This document shows positions 53,780 through 61,334 of a stretch of DNA of 61,334 bases, piece by piece. How positions within the stretch are numbered: position 1 is the first letter of the stretch; the number at the start of each line of letters is the position of its first letter. The stretch lies in NCBI GenBank assembly GCA_014728035.1, contig WJMJ01000045.1:1-61334 (forward strand). Reading direction: 5' to 3'. A model generated the notes under the pieces. It did not search any database, was not told the DNA's origin, and saw only the letters and a program-made list of their open reading frames with translations. The stretch comes from Promethearchaeota archaeon. GTDB lineage: Archaea > Asgardarchaeota > Thorarchaeia > Thorarchaeales > Thorarchaeaceae. The position numbers and the translations under genes are program-made.

Positions 53780-54385
53780 CTATTCTGTTTCCTCTTCCTC
53801 AGGTTCGTCTTGTTTCTGTTTCTGCATCATCTCTTCCAGTTTTTCCAAATCTTCAGGAGACATGTTCTTCATTGCTTCCTGTGACTGCTTAATCATCTGA
53901 GCCATAATCATTCCATAGATTGCAGGTAGAGCCATTTGTGTTTCTACTCGCTCCTCATATTCTTCTTCAGCTAATTCCTTTGCTTCTTTCAATGCTTCCT
54001 TAGTTACATCCCCTTCGCCAATACCAGGACACTGCTTATTTGACACATAGAATTTTTCTCCATTATATTGAAGTGGAAATGTTCTGCATGATATCGGACG
54101 GATATATCTTATTGTACAATTATTGGATTCCTCGTGATATAGTGCACATGCGGTCTTTTCAGGGTCTGATTCAAGTGGTTTTCTTACAGTCACCATTCTT
54201 ATGATTTCACCCTCCCCCTGTGGAACTTTTAGCTCCAAAGCTCCCATGATATGCTGGAGGACATTTGCAACAGTCCAACGAGAGAGATCTCCGGTAGTGA
54301 CATTAACCTCAGGTCTCGTACAACATACTCTGTTGGAGCATTCGGTTTCAAAACATTTGAAATTGTATTTCTTTTTGTCAGTCAT
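53780..54385 (-). CDS. YkgJ-family Cys-rich zinc/iron-chelating protein
   Basis: About 201 residues from ATG 54385 (GGTGAG upstream; ATG 54400 is possible). Cysteine-rich N-terminus: 'FKCFETECSNRVCC', later 'NNCTIRYIRPISCRTFPLQY' and 'NKQCPG', the YkgJ (UPF0153) pattern thought to bind zinc or Fe-S. Acidic C-terminal tail. The function of the family is unknown. Confidence 0.82.
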   Translation of the reverse strand: MTDKKKYNFKCFETECSNRVCCTRPEVNVTTGDLSRWTVANVLQHIMGALELKVPQGEGEIIRMVTVRKPLESDPEKTACALYHEESNNCTIRYIRPISCRTFPLQYNGEKFYVSNKQCPGIGEGDVTKEALKEAKELAEEEYEERVETQMALPAIYGMIMAQMIKQSQEAMKNMSPEDLEKLEEMMQKQKQDEPEEEETE

Positions 54386-54549
54386 AATATCTCTCACCAT
54401 GCATTTCTATTTTAGCTCTTTTCTCTTAATCGCTATAATGCTTTCGACGTGTATTTCAAAGGACTACCTACGCCGACAGATTTATGACTGTAGATATATG
54501 GCGAATTACTACGACTTAAGTAACGGTCGTACATTTTGGAGTCCACAAA

Positions 54550-57336
54550 ATGGGTAATAACTGGTACAGTAATGACACTGACTACGTTTTAGAGCAACTA
54601 GATACTTCTCTTGACGGGCTCACATCCGAAGAGGCTGAAGCGAGACTAGAGAAGTATGGATATAACGAACTCGTAGAGACGGGAAAAATAAGCCCTCTCA
54701 AAATGTTCCTGCATCAGTTCACCGATCCAATGGTTATCATCCTTCTAATTGCCATTGTAATCTCAGTATTTACCTCTGTGCTTTCTCACGGTGGTGGAGA
54801 AGAACATGGCTTTATCGATGCCATTGTTATATCTGCTATTGTGATTTTTAATGCTATTTTTGGATTTGTACAAGAATATCGTTCTGAACAAGCCCTTGAA
54901 GCATTAAAGTCGATGGCGGCTCCCAAGGCTAGAGTAAAACGAGATGGGCTCTGGAAGGAGATAGAGTCGCGTTATGTAGTTCCTGGAGACCTCATGGGAT
55001 TTGAAGCTGGTGATAAAGTTCCTGCTGATGGTCGTGTTATCTATGCAGTAGGTCTAGGTTCTGACGAGGCTGCTCTGACAGGAGAATCAGTTGCCGTAAG
55101 AAAAGTTGAAGAGCCAATTCATCTGGATGGTCCTTCAGTTGGCGATATGAAGAATATGGTTTTCCAAGGTACAGTTGTGGTGTCTGGAAAGGGAAATGCT
55201 ATTGCTACTGAAACTGGCATGTCCACTAAATTTGGACAGATAGCCGATATGGTACAGCAAAGCAAGAAGGATATGACACCATTACAGCATGACCTTGAAG
55301 ATCTTGGTAAGAAATTGGGTGTTCTTGTTATTGCTCTCTGTATAATTGTATTTGCAGCAGAGCTACTCAAAGACATCAGTGATTCGCCGATGGAAATGTT
55401 ATTAGCTGCAATTGCACTAGCAGTATCAGCCATTCCTGAAGGTCTACCTGCAGTTGTCACCATTACACTTGCAATAGGTGTTCAACAGATGGTTGCACGG
55501 AATGCGATTGTTAGAAGATTGCCAAGTGTTGAAACTCTTGGTTCGACTACAGTAATTTGTAGTGATAAGACTGGCACAATAACAAAATCCGAGATGACTG
55601 TTCAGTCAATGTTTGTCAATGGCATGACACTTTCAGTAACCGGTGTTGGATATAATAAAGATGGTGAGTTCTTCAGAGCCAGCAAGAAATTCGACATTAA
55701 GGAAGACGAACATGCTACACTACTCTTGAAGATTGGTCAACTATGTAGTAATTCCCTACTACAAGAAGACCCAACTGGAGCAGCTGATTGGATGATTGTC
55801 GGAGATCCTACTGAAGGTTCCTTACTGGTCGCAGCTGAAAAAGCGGGCTTGACTTATGATGCTACTTGGAGTGAATACAAAGAGATATCCGAAATATCAT
55901 TTGATTCCGCAAGAAAGAGAATGACTTCGATTTGCCGCAGCGACAAAGGAGAGCTTTTTGCTTTCTCCAAAGGTGCACCTGAAATTTTGCTACCTCTCTG
56001 TAATTCGATTTACGAGAATGGTCGAGTAAGACCTCTTCGTGAAGGAGAACGAGAGAACATTATAGGGATTAATGCAGGTTTTGCTGAAAATGCTTTGAGA
56101 GTTTTGGCTTTTGCATATCGTCCAATTGAAAAGGAGTTGCCAGAATATGAGCCGGAAACAGTAGAGCGTGATCTAATATTTGTAGGTCTAATTGGTATGA
56201 TTGATCCTCCACGTGATGAAGTTCTTGGAGCTATCAAGAAGTGTAAAGACGCTGGAATCAGGCCGATAATGATCACAGGGGACCATGAACTAACCGCTCG
56301 AGCGATATCCGTTGATGTAGGTCTTATTGAGCGTGGTGGCAAGGTTACCACTGGAGCTATGATTGACAAAATGGATGAGGCGACCTTTATCGAGACGATA
56401 CAAGAATGTGATGTGTATGCAAGGGTAGCCCCACGTCATAAATTGCAAATTGTGAATGCCCTCAAAGATATGGGTGAGGTTGTAGCAATGACTGGTGACG
56501 GTGTGAATGATGCACCTGCCATCAAGACTGCAAATGTTGGAATCTCTATGGGTATTAGAGGAGCAGATGTGACAAAGGAAGCATCGGATGTTATCCTGAC
56601 TGATGATAACTTTGCTACAATCGTCGATGCAGTAGAGAAAGGCAGGGAAATATACTCGAACATCAGGAAGTTCGTCAGATTTCTCTTATCTGCCAACTTC
56701 GATGAAATTTTCCTCATTTTCACAATTATTATGATTGGGTTACCATTGCCAATAACAGCAATTCAGATCTTATGGTTGAATCTTGCAACAGATGGTTTTC
56801 CTGCTTTAGCTTTAGGTGTTGACCCACCTGAAGAAGGAGTTATGACAAGACCACCTAGAGAGCCAGGCAAGAAAATGATGGACAGAGGGATGATATCTTT
56901 TGTAGTAGTTGCAGGATTTATTGCATTCCTTTCTTCTGCATTTGTCTTCCTTTGGAGTCTTAATACATACGGTGGATGGATTCCTGGTTTAACTGGACCA
57001 ACAGTCGACTGGAATTCAGCCCCATGGGAATCTGTATTAGATCATGCAAGAACTGCTGCATTTGCAGGAGTGGTCAGCTTTGAACTGTTATTTGTATGGA
57101 ATTGTCGTGATGAGTATCATCCTGTCTGGAAGACTCACATAACACAGTCTCGTGCATTAATTGGTGCTGTTATGCTTTCAGTAATTCTTACTTTAGCAAC
57201 AATATATGTACCATTTATGCAGCCACTATTTCAAACAATGCCTCTGAATCTGATTGATTGGGTGATCATCATTGCGACATGCCTTCCAGCCCTGTTCATT
57301 CCCCCACATATCATATTCGGGCACAATAAAGAGTAA
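54550..57336 (+). CDS. P-type Ca2+-transporting ATPase
   Basis: 928 residues. TGES at 177-180 (actuator), phosphorylated Asp 339 in 'SDKTGTI', hinge 'TGDGVNDAPA', ten transmembrane helices. M4 'SAIPEGLPAVVT', M5 'NFDEIFLIF' and M6 'LNLATDGFPALALG' match the Ca2+ ligand sites of SERCA/PMR1-type pumps. It expels Ca2+ (or Mn2+) using ATP. The N-terminus has the cation-ATPase N domain. ATG at 54550 with GGAG upstream. Confidence 0.93.
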   Translation: MGNNWYSNDTDYVLEQLDTSLDGLTSEEAEARLEKYGYNELVETGKISPLKMFLHQFTDPMVIILLIAIVISVFTSVLSHGGGEEHGFIDAIVISAIVIFNAIFGFVQEYRSEQALEALKSMAAPKARVKRDGLWKEIESRYVVPGDLMGFEAGDKVPADGRVIYAVGLGSDEAALTGESVAVRKVEEPIHLDGPSVGDMKNMVFQGTVVVSGKGNAIATETGMSTKFGQIADMVQQSKKDMTPLQHDLEDLGKKLGVLVIALCIIVFAAELLKDISDSPMEMLLAAIALAVSAIPEGLPAVVTITLAIGVQQMVARNAIVRRLPSVETLGSTTVICSDKTGTITKSEMTVQSMFVNGMTLSVTGVGYNKDGEFFRASKKFDIKEDEHATLLLKIGQLCSNSLLQEDPTGAADWMIVGDPTEGSLLVAAEKAGLTYDATWSEYKEISEISFDSARKRMTSICRSDKGELFAFSKGAPEILLPLCNSIYENGRVRPLREGERENIIGINAGFAENALRVLAFAYRPIEKELPEYEPETVERDLIFVGLIGMIDPPRDEVLGAIKKCKDAGIRPIMITGDHELTARAISVDVGLIERGGKVTTGAMIDKMDEATFIETIQECDVYARVAPRHKLQIVNALKDMGEVVAMTGDGVNDAPAIKTANVGISMGIRGADVTKEASDVILTDDNFATIVDAVEKGREIYSNIRKFVRFLLSANFDEIFLIFTIIMIGLPLPITAIQILWLNLATDGFPALALGVDPPEEGVMTRPPREPGKKMMDRGMISFVVVAGFIAFLSSAFVFLWSLNTYGGWIPGLTGPTVDWNSAPWESVLDHARTAAFAGVVSFELLFVWNCRDEYHPVWKTHITQSRALIGAVMLSVILTLATIYVPFMQPLFQTMPLNLIDWVIIIATCLPALFIPPHIIFGHNKE

Positions 57337-57342
57337 AATCTA

Positions 57343-58185
57343 CTAGACGGGCAAACGTTTTTCGAGCCAAGCGTTCATGTCCGCTAGTACCTTTTCTTTT
57401 TCCACTTCTGCGTGTAATTCATGATACAATCCCTCATATTGTTTAAACGTCTTGTCTGGAGAGCCTAGTCTATCAAAGAAATCTTTTGTCTTTTCAGGGT
57501 CGACCAATTTATCGTCTCCAGCTTGTTGAATAAACACTGGTAGTGTTATCCTTTCAGCAGACTGAAATGCTTTATCCTTAGCTTTGAGTGCTGACATACC
57601 AAATCTCGCTGTTACTTGGTCGAACATAAGTGGGTCATTCTCGTGTGCTTTTACAACTTCAGAATCATGCGATGAGTATTTGTAATCTATTTCAGCATCA
57701 AAATACCTTTTTACATTTAATAATGATAAGAACCAACCAGCAATACGTGTTGCTTTGGAAATTGGCAATGTTTCAGAAACAGCTGGACATGAGAGTATCA
57801 TCCCATCCACCTCAATTGGATAATTATCAAGATATCTAAGAATATGAATTGCTCCAAGAGAATGACCAAACAAGAAAGTGAGACGATTAAGAAATCTATC
57901 TTTTGCCTGCATCACAATATTGTGCATGTCCTCAATATATTCCCCATAGTTCATTATATGACCTTTCAGTTCAGTATACCTACCAAAACCCCGCATATCC
58001 GGTGCAAACACTGCAAATCCTCTTTCTCCAAAATATTCTCCAATATTTTTCAGAGTATATCCATAACTTCCCAGACCATGGATCGCTATCAAAATTGCTC
58101 TAGGTCGTTCATTATCTGGCATCCATAAATTAGAATGCATCCGTAGTCCATCATATCCGATATATTGGATTTCTTCGAATTTCAT
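57343..58185 (-). CDS. Alpha/beta hydrolase, monoacylglycerol lipase-like
   Basis: 280 residues. Nucleophile S109 in 'GHSLG', acid D225 in 'AGDDKLVDP', His 255 in 'YHELH', oxyanion 'IHGLGSYG' near 35-42. Layout fits lysophospholipase/monoglyceride lipases. Substrate probably a lipid ester. Cytosolic or membrane-associated (no signal). The 3' end faces the Ca2+ ATPase gene at 6 bp. Confidence 0.85.
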   Translation of the reverse strand: MKFEEIQYIGYDGLRMHSNLWMPDNERPRAILIAIHGLGSYGYTLKNIGEYFGERGFAVFAPDMRGFGRYTELKGHIMNYGEYIEDMHNIVMQAKDRFLNRLTFLFGHSLGAIHILRYLDNYPIEVDGMILSCPAVSETLPISKATRIAGWFLSLLNVKRYFDAEIDYKYSSHDSEVVKAHENDPLMFDQVTARFGMSALKAKDKAFQSAERITLPVFIQQAGDDKLVDPEKTKDFFDRLGSPDKTFKQYEGLYHELHAEVEKEKVLADMNAWLEKRLPV

Positions 58186-58260
58186 ACTACTCCCATAACT
58201 CCTTTTCGTACCTAGACTTATATCTTAGTTGACGATTTTAGACACATTCTTGATTCAGAT

Positions 58261-59421
58261 GTGTTGACCATGGTACTAACCGTTTCAACTTCAATTATTC
58301 TTGTTTTTAGAATTACATCTCTACTCATGACTTTCTTACTTTCATATACATTGATTATTAGATGGTTGGAATCTAAAATCAGAGTTGTTTTCCTTTTCAT
58401 GATAGCAAATCTCATTTCCTCCACATCTAACATTGCAAGTGTGATTGAAGTCTTATTCTTTTTTGATTCGTCTACAACTTTGAATCTATTTTCTACAGTT
58501 CTCCTCTCATTTTTCGGTCTAATTATTGCAAGCATATATCTTCTTTTCATTGATTATTTTGAACATGAACATATGTCTCCGGGAAAAGTAGCTCTTGCAG
58601 TTGCTCCTTCAAGTGCATATCCCTTGGGAATTCTTGCAGTTGTTCTTTTCAGTCCAACTAGTTATATGGAACCAAATTTCCTGATCTTTCTCAATATTGT
58701 CTTATTGCTAGTTCCCCTATTTATGATTGCTATTGGTTATAGTAGCTATAGAGCTCTCGAAAATTGTAAAGAGTTTGCATATGATGAAGAACATCTCAAT
58801 CAGTTAGTTAACATGCAATTGGGAATTGTCTGTTTATTCATTCTGACACCTATCTCAATTACTATTACTAACATTATAACGCCATTTCTTGACAATCTTG
58901 GAGAATTCAAACAAGTTATCTATTATTCCCCTCAAGAAATTCTTCTAATTATTGGAGGCTTCCTTCTCTGGCAAGCATATGCTAGGTCTCGGAGAATTGC
59001 TTTCCTCCAACCTCAAAGAGTGTACAAGTTAATTGTTGTAAATAATGCTGGATTACCTGTCTACTCGTTCGATTTTATTGAATCAAGTAAGCAGATTGAC
59101 GAATCATTAATCTCAGGTGGAATCTCAGCTGTCAGCTCCATGTTGGGAGAAGTATTGGGAGCTACTGATATCCAGTCAATTTCATTCGAGTCTCATAAAA
59201 TGATGATCCGAACATTTACTAAATTCAGTGTAGTATTATTTGCAGAACGTGAATCTGCTTTTCTACTCAAAGCAATCGATGACTTTGGTTCCCAATTTGA
59301 AGTACAATTTGGGGATAAAATTCAAGATGGCGTTCAACCAGATCATTTTGACGGTACAAAAAACCTTGTCTTGAGATCATTTGGTTTAGCGGTAAAAGAA
59401 GAAATGAAAGGTATGCTTTGA
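58261..59421 (+). CDS. Seven- to eight-helix membrane protein with C-terminal longin/roadblock-like domain
   Basis: 386 residues. Residues 1 to about 245 hold eight hydrophobic segments. The C-terminal 135 residues ('YKLIVVNNAGLPVYSFDFIE', 'DESLISGGISAVSSMLGEVLG') repeat the strand-turn-helix pattern of the TPR-longin protein at 21967-23979 and of other archaeal longin/roadblock domains. A membrane receptor with a cytosolic domain that may recruit small GTPases is an attractive idea (inference). GTG 58261 or ATG 58270 as start; a strong hairpin overlaps the stop. Confidence 0.72.
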   Translation: MLTMVLTVSTSIILVFRITSLLMTFLLSYTLIIRWLESKIRVVFLFMIANLISSTSNIASVIEVLFFFDSSTTLNLFSTVLLSFFGLIIASIYLLFIDYFEHEHMSPGKVALAVAPSSAYPLGILAVVLFSPTSYMEPNFLIFLNIVLLLVPLFMIAIGYSSYRALENCKEFAYDEEHLNQLVNMQLGIVCLFILTPISITITNIITPFLDNLGEFKQVIYYSPQEILLIIGGFLLWQAYARSRRIAFLQPQRVYKLIVVNNAGLPVYSFDFIESSKQIDESLISGGISAVSSMLGEVLGATDIQSISFESHKMMIRTFTKFSVVLFAERESAFLLKAIDDFGSQFEVQFGDKIQDGVQPDHFDGTKNLVLRSFGLAVKEEMKGML

Positions 59422-59437
59422 AATCGCATACCTTTTT
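59407..59437 (+). terminator. Strong hairpin terminator overlapping stop codon
   Basis: AAAGGTATGC (59407-59416) and GCATACCTTT (59426-59435), perfect 10-bp stem with a 9-nt loop that contains the stop codon, followed by TT. Serves the convergent pair at 59421 and 59444. Confidence 0.75.
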
Positions 59438-59443
59438 GGTCTA

Positions 59444-60325
59444 TTAGAATCTCATTGGTTTTGGCTTATCACCAGAATAGTCGTAGAATCCTTTGCCGGC
59501 TTTTCTTCCAACCCAACCAGCTCGTACCATTTTTCGTAGTAGTGCTGGGGCACGATACTTACTATCTTTGAACTCCTCTACAAAGTAATCTGATATGTAT
59601 AGTAGGGTATCAAGCCCAACGAAATCTGCTAGAGTGAGTGGACCCATTGGCCAGTTCAATCCCATCTTAATAGCCAAATCCATATCCTCAACAGTTGCTA
59701 CACCCTCTTGTATTGCGAAGACGGCTTCGTTTATTGCTGGAACCAGAAGACGGTTAACCGCGAAACCAGGAGCTTCGTTGACTAGAACAGTTTTCTTACC
59801 TACCTTTTCTGATACTGTTTTGATAATTTCAACTGTTTCATCTTCGGTAGCTTGTCCCTTGATAATCTCAACGAGTCCCATGACTGGTACTGGATTGAAA
59901 AAGTGCATTCCGATGAACTTCTCGGGACGTTTAGTGACTGCTGCCATCTGAGTAATACTGATACTTGAGGTATTTGAGGCTAGAATTGTATGCTCTGGAG
60001 CATGCTCATCAACTTCTTTCCATGTATCGAGTTTAAGTTTTACAATCTCAGGTATGGCTTCAATTACAAGATCTACATCCTTTACAACGGCTTTCAAGTC
60101 TAATTCGCCTGTAATTCGACCAAGGGTGGCATCTACCTCCTCCTGTGTGATTCTACCCTTTTTGAGTCCCCGTTCTAGATTTTTCTTAATCGTTGCCATT
60201 CCCTTGTCTATGAATTTCTGCTCAATATCTCTCATTATCACTTCGTAACCGGCCTGAGCGCATACATGTGCTATTCCGTTGCCCATCTGACCAGCGCCAA
60301 GCACTGCTATTTTCTTGATTTCCAT
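59444..60325 (-). CDS. hbd: 3-hydroxyacyl-CoA dehydrogenase (3-hydroxybutyryl-CoA dehydrogenase)
   Basis: 293 residues. NAD site 'VLGAGQMGNGIAHV' (8-21), 'ASNTSSISITQMA' (118-130), catalytic-His region 'GMHFFNPVPVMGLVEI', and C-terminal dimer motifs 'DLAIKMGLNWPMGPLTLADFVGLD' (partly quoted). Oxidises 3-hydroxyacyl-CoA in beta-oxidation or reduces acetoacetyl-CoA in butyrate-type synthesis. ATG 60325 has GGAGG 8 nt upstream. Two operator-like repeats lie at 60443-60509. Confidence 0.92.
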   Translation of the reverse strand: MEIKKIAVLGAGQMGNGIAHVCAQAGYEVIMRDIEQKFIDKGMATIKKNLERGLKKGRITQEEVDATLGRITGELDLKAVVKDVDLVIEAIPEIVKLKLDTWKEVDEHAPEHTILASNTSSISITQMAAVTKRPEKFIGMHFFNPVPVMGLVEIIKGQATEDETVEIIKTVSEKVGKKTVLVNEAPGFAVNRLLVPAINEAVFAIQEGVATVEDMDLAIKMGLNWPMGPLTLADFVGLDTLLYISDYFVEEFKDSKYRAPALLRKMVRAGWVGRKAGKGFYDYSGDKPKPMRF

Positions 60326-60442
60326 TCTTATGGTCCTCCATATTATTGGCTGATTGATGTTCGAAGATGGTTAGTAATATGTTTGACTGTTCAACATTGG
60401 ACACGCAAGATATGATATTGTGACACGAACACAGTTGACAAT

Positions 60443-60509
60443 TATAGTTTGTAAAGCAAACCTTTTTATATAAAACTATTAACCTACTATATAGTTTGTA
60501 ATGCAAACC
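60443..60509. promoter_or_regulatory. Two direct-repeat operators of GTTTG-N5-CAAAC type
   Basis: The 20-bp element TATAGTTTGTAAAGCAAACC (60443-60462) recurs with two substitutions at 60490-60509 (TATAGTTTGTAATGCAAACC). Each contains the inverted repeat GTTTG-N5-CAAAC. They are 47 bp apart and flank a TATA-like box (TTTTTATATAAAAC). Probable binding sites of a TetR- or GntR-type regulator of hbd, about 120-180 bp from its start. Confidence 0.55.
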
Positions 60510-60529
60510 ATAAATGTGGCAATACGATA

Positions 60530-60558
60530 GTCACAAATTGTGACCTTCACTTGTGACC
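60530..60558. promoter_or_regulatory. GTCACAA palindrome and half-site
   Basis: GTCACAA-A-TTGTGAC (60530-60544) is a perfect 7-1-7 palindrome; a further TTGTGACC follows at 60551-60558. The same half-site recurs near the MFS start and at 12109-12146. Confidence 0.5.
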
Positions 60559-60788
60559 CTTTGTTGTGGCTTCGCATTATATACTCAAAAATCGATAATT
60601 ATGTGTGAGCTGTGATGAAGATGAAATCTCCCTCTCAAAGAAGTATCAATCAAATTCGCCTGACTCCAAGGGACTCTCCAAGAAAAGAGAATCTATACTA
60701 CGAGTACTATCGGAGGTTGAATTAGTTGAATGTAGTATTTCATATTTATCTCGCTTCTGAACTTCTCATCAATAAAGTGGTCATGGAT

Positions 60789-60837
60789 TGGTCACAAAAT
60801 GGTCACAAAGCCCCATCAATAGCATATGTCGTGACCA
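60789..60837 (+). promoter_or_regulatory. MFS promoter operator TGGTCAC-N24-GTGACCA
   Basis: TGGTCAC (60800-60806) and GTGACCA (60831-60837) with a 24-nt spacer, the same arms and same 31-bp offset as at 12109-12146; a further copy of TGGTCAC lies at 60789-60795. The operator edge is 28 bp before the TTG start at 60865 (26 bp in the other case). Confidence 0.55.
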
Positions 60838-60864
60838 GTCATATAGAATAATGAGGTAAGAAAA

Positions 60865-61334
60865 TTGAGTAAAGTCGCAACATTCTTTGGTTTGAAAGAA
60901 GCTAACGAGGATATATTACAATTAGCTGGTAGACTTGCAATTTTACTACCAATAGTTTCAGCGACAATTCAACTCTCAACAACATTCTTTATGATTTTTG
61001 TAGCTGAGGCTCTTGGAGATGGATCCTATATTGAAGGGCTTGCTTATGTAGGTGTCCTTGTCGTGATTCAGATGGGAATCCAAACTCTTCTGGATTACCC
61101 AACCGGAGCTCTCGGTGATTACATTGGTCAGCGTTATGTTATTTCCGGTGCATTCCTATCATTTGCCTTAGCTTTCTATTTGGTGTCCTTCGTAACCACA
61201 ACCACTCCCTTTCTCTATCTCGTTCTGATCTATGTTCTCATGGGTTTTGGAAACTCTCAAATGAGTGGCTCTTTCAACGCTTGGTTTGACAATAATTATC
61301 GGGTTGCTATGCCTGGTGATACTGACCGTAAGCA
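60865..61334 (+). CDS. Major facilitator superfamily transporter, cut by window edge
   Basis: At least 156 residues, incomplete at the 3' end. TTG start with GAGGT about 7 nt upstream. Hydrophobic segments at about 23-48, 60-75, 90-108 and 113-133, and a motif A-like 'GALGDYIGQRY' between helices 2 and 3. Substrate unknown. Its promoter carries the operator shared with the small-paralog operon at 12.1 kb. Confidence 0.8.
   Translation, partial: MSKVATFFGLKEANEDILQLAGRLAILLPIVSATIQLSTTFFMIFVAEALGDGSYIEGLAYVGVLVVIQMGIQTLLDYPTGALGDYIGQRYVISGAFLSFALAFYLVSFVTTTTPFLYLVLIYVLMGFGNSQMSGSFNAWFDNNYRVAMPGDTDRK

Larger units (their letters stand above)
60326..60864. other. 539-bp regulatory intergenic region
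   Basis: Between the divergent hbd and MFS genes; no convincing gene (a 36-residue frame at 60615-60725 has no ribosome site). It holds two copies of a GTTTG-N5-CAAAC operator, a GTCACAA-A-TTGTGAC palindrome and several TTGTGACC/GGTCACAA half-sites, listed separately. An AT-rich TATA-like stretch (60463-60475) lies between the two operators. Confidence 0.6.

Noticed and set aside
60222..60506. 94-residue minus-strand frame overlapping the hbd start
   Set aside because: It runs in another frame through the start of hbd and across the operator repeats; Cys/Asn-rich and not protein-like.
60615..60725. 36-residue frame in the hbd/MFS intergenic region
   Set aside because: No ribosome site before the ATG, basic composition without a recognisable fold; more likely regulatory DNA.

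Overview
The window reads as archaeal chromosome, most likely from an Asgard archaeon (Thorarchaeia-like is my best guess). It is AT-rich and tightly packed. Start codons are mixed ATG, GTG and TTG, often behind GGAGG-type ribosome sites, and TATA-like boxes lie close upstream of several genes. Archaeal families are present (TFS-type zinc ribbon, archaeal TldD/TldE, CitG-like and PK_C-like proteins). Two proteins carry a longin/roadblock-like domain, on a TPR scaffold and on a polytopic membrane protein, a fold class abundant in Asgard genomes. The phylum is inference; I see no rRNA, tRNA, CRISPR array or insertion sequence.

Region 1 (1-5.0 kb) is the most unusual. A radical SAM/SPASM enzyme with an N-terminal PqqD-like peptide-recognition domain faces a three-gene operon. 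That operon ends with a large membrane-anchored DUF2207-like protein whose last 49 residues hold 11 cysteines in repeats of Cys-His-Ser-Ala. With two small unknown proteins and a small secreted protein this looks like a post-translational modification system acting on a protein tail. A structured intergenic segment (5133-5260) follows.

Region 2 (5.3-24 kb) holds hydrolases (calcineurin-like phosphoesterase, HEYEH metallopeptidase, M29 aminopeptidase), a DUF6159-like membrane protein, two UspA proteins, a pair of small paralogous proteins, a ClC transporter, DUF1015-serC, a zinc ribbon, a prenyltransferase-fold protein with an alkyltransferase, an orphan 557-residue protein and the TPR-longin protein. 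Region 3 (24-41.4 kb) is proteolysis-rich: TldD/TldE and three large exported subtilisin-family proteases, the last (1588 residues) with a Thr/Ser stalk, C-terminal anchor, long structured leader and codon use suggesting high expression. Region 4 (41.4-61.3 kb) has nitroreductase, 2-hydroxyacid dehydrogenase, CitG-like protein, sirtuin, the grpE-dnaK-dnaJ operon, a PadR-HAAS-MFS cluster, an M24 peptidase, a Ca2+ ATPase, a monoacylglycerol lipase-like hydrolase, the membrane longin protein, 3-hydroxyacyl-CoA dehydrogenase and a truncated MFS gene at the edge.

Regulation is unusually readable. Many convergent pairs share a perfect hairpin terminator. The same operator, TGGTCAC-N24-GTGACCA, sits at the same distance from the start codon of the small-paralog operon (12.1 kb) and the edge MFS gene (60.8 kb), which suggests one regulator controls both. 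Palindromes also mark the grpE promoter and the 3-hydroxyacyl-CoA dehydrogenase upstream region.
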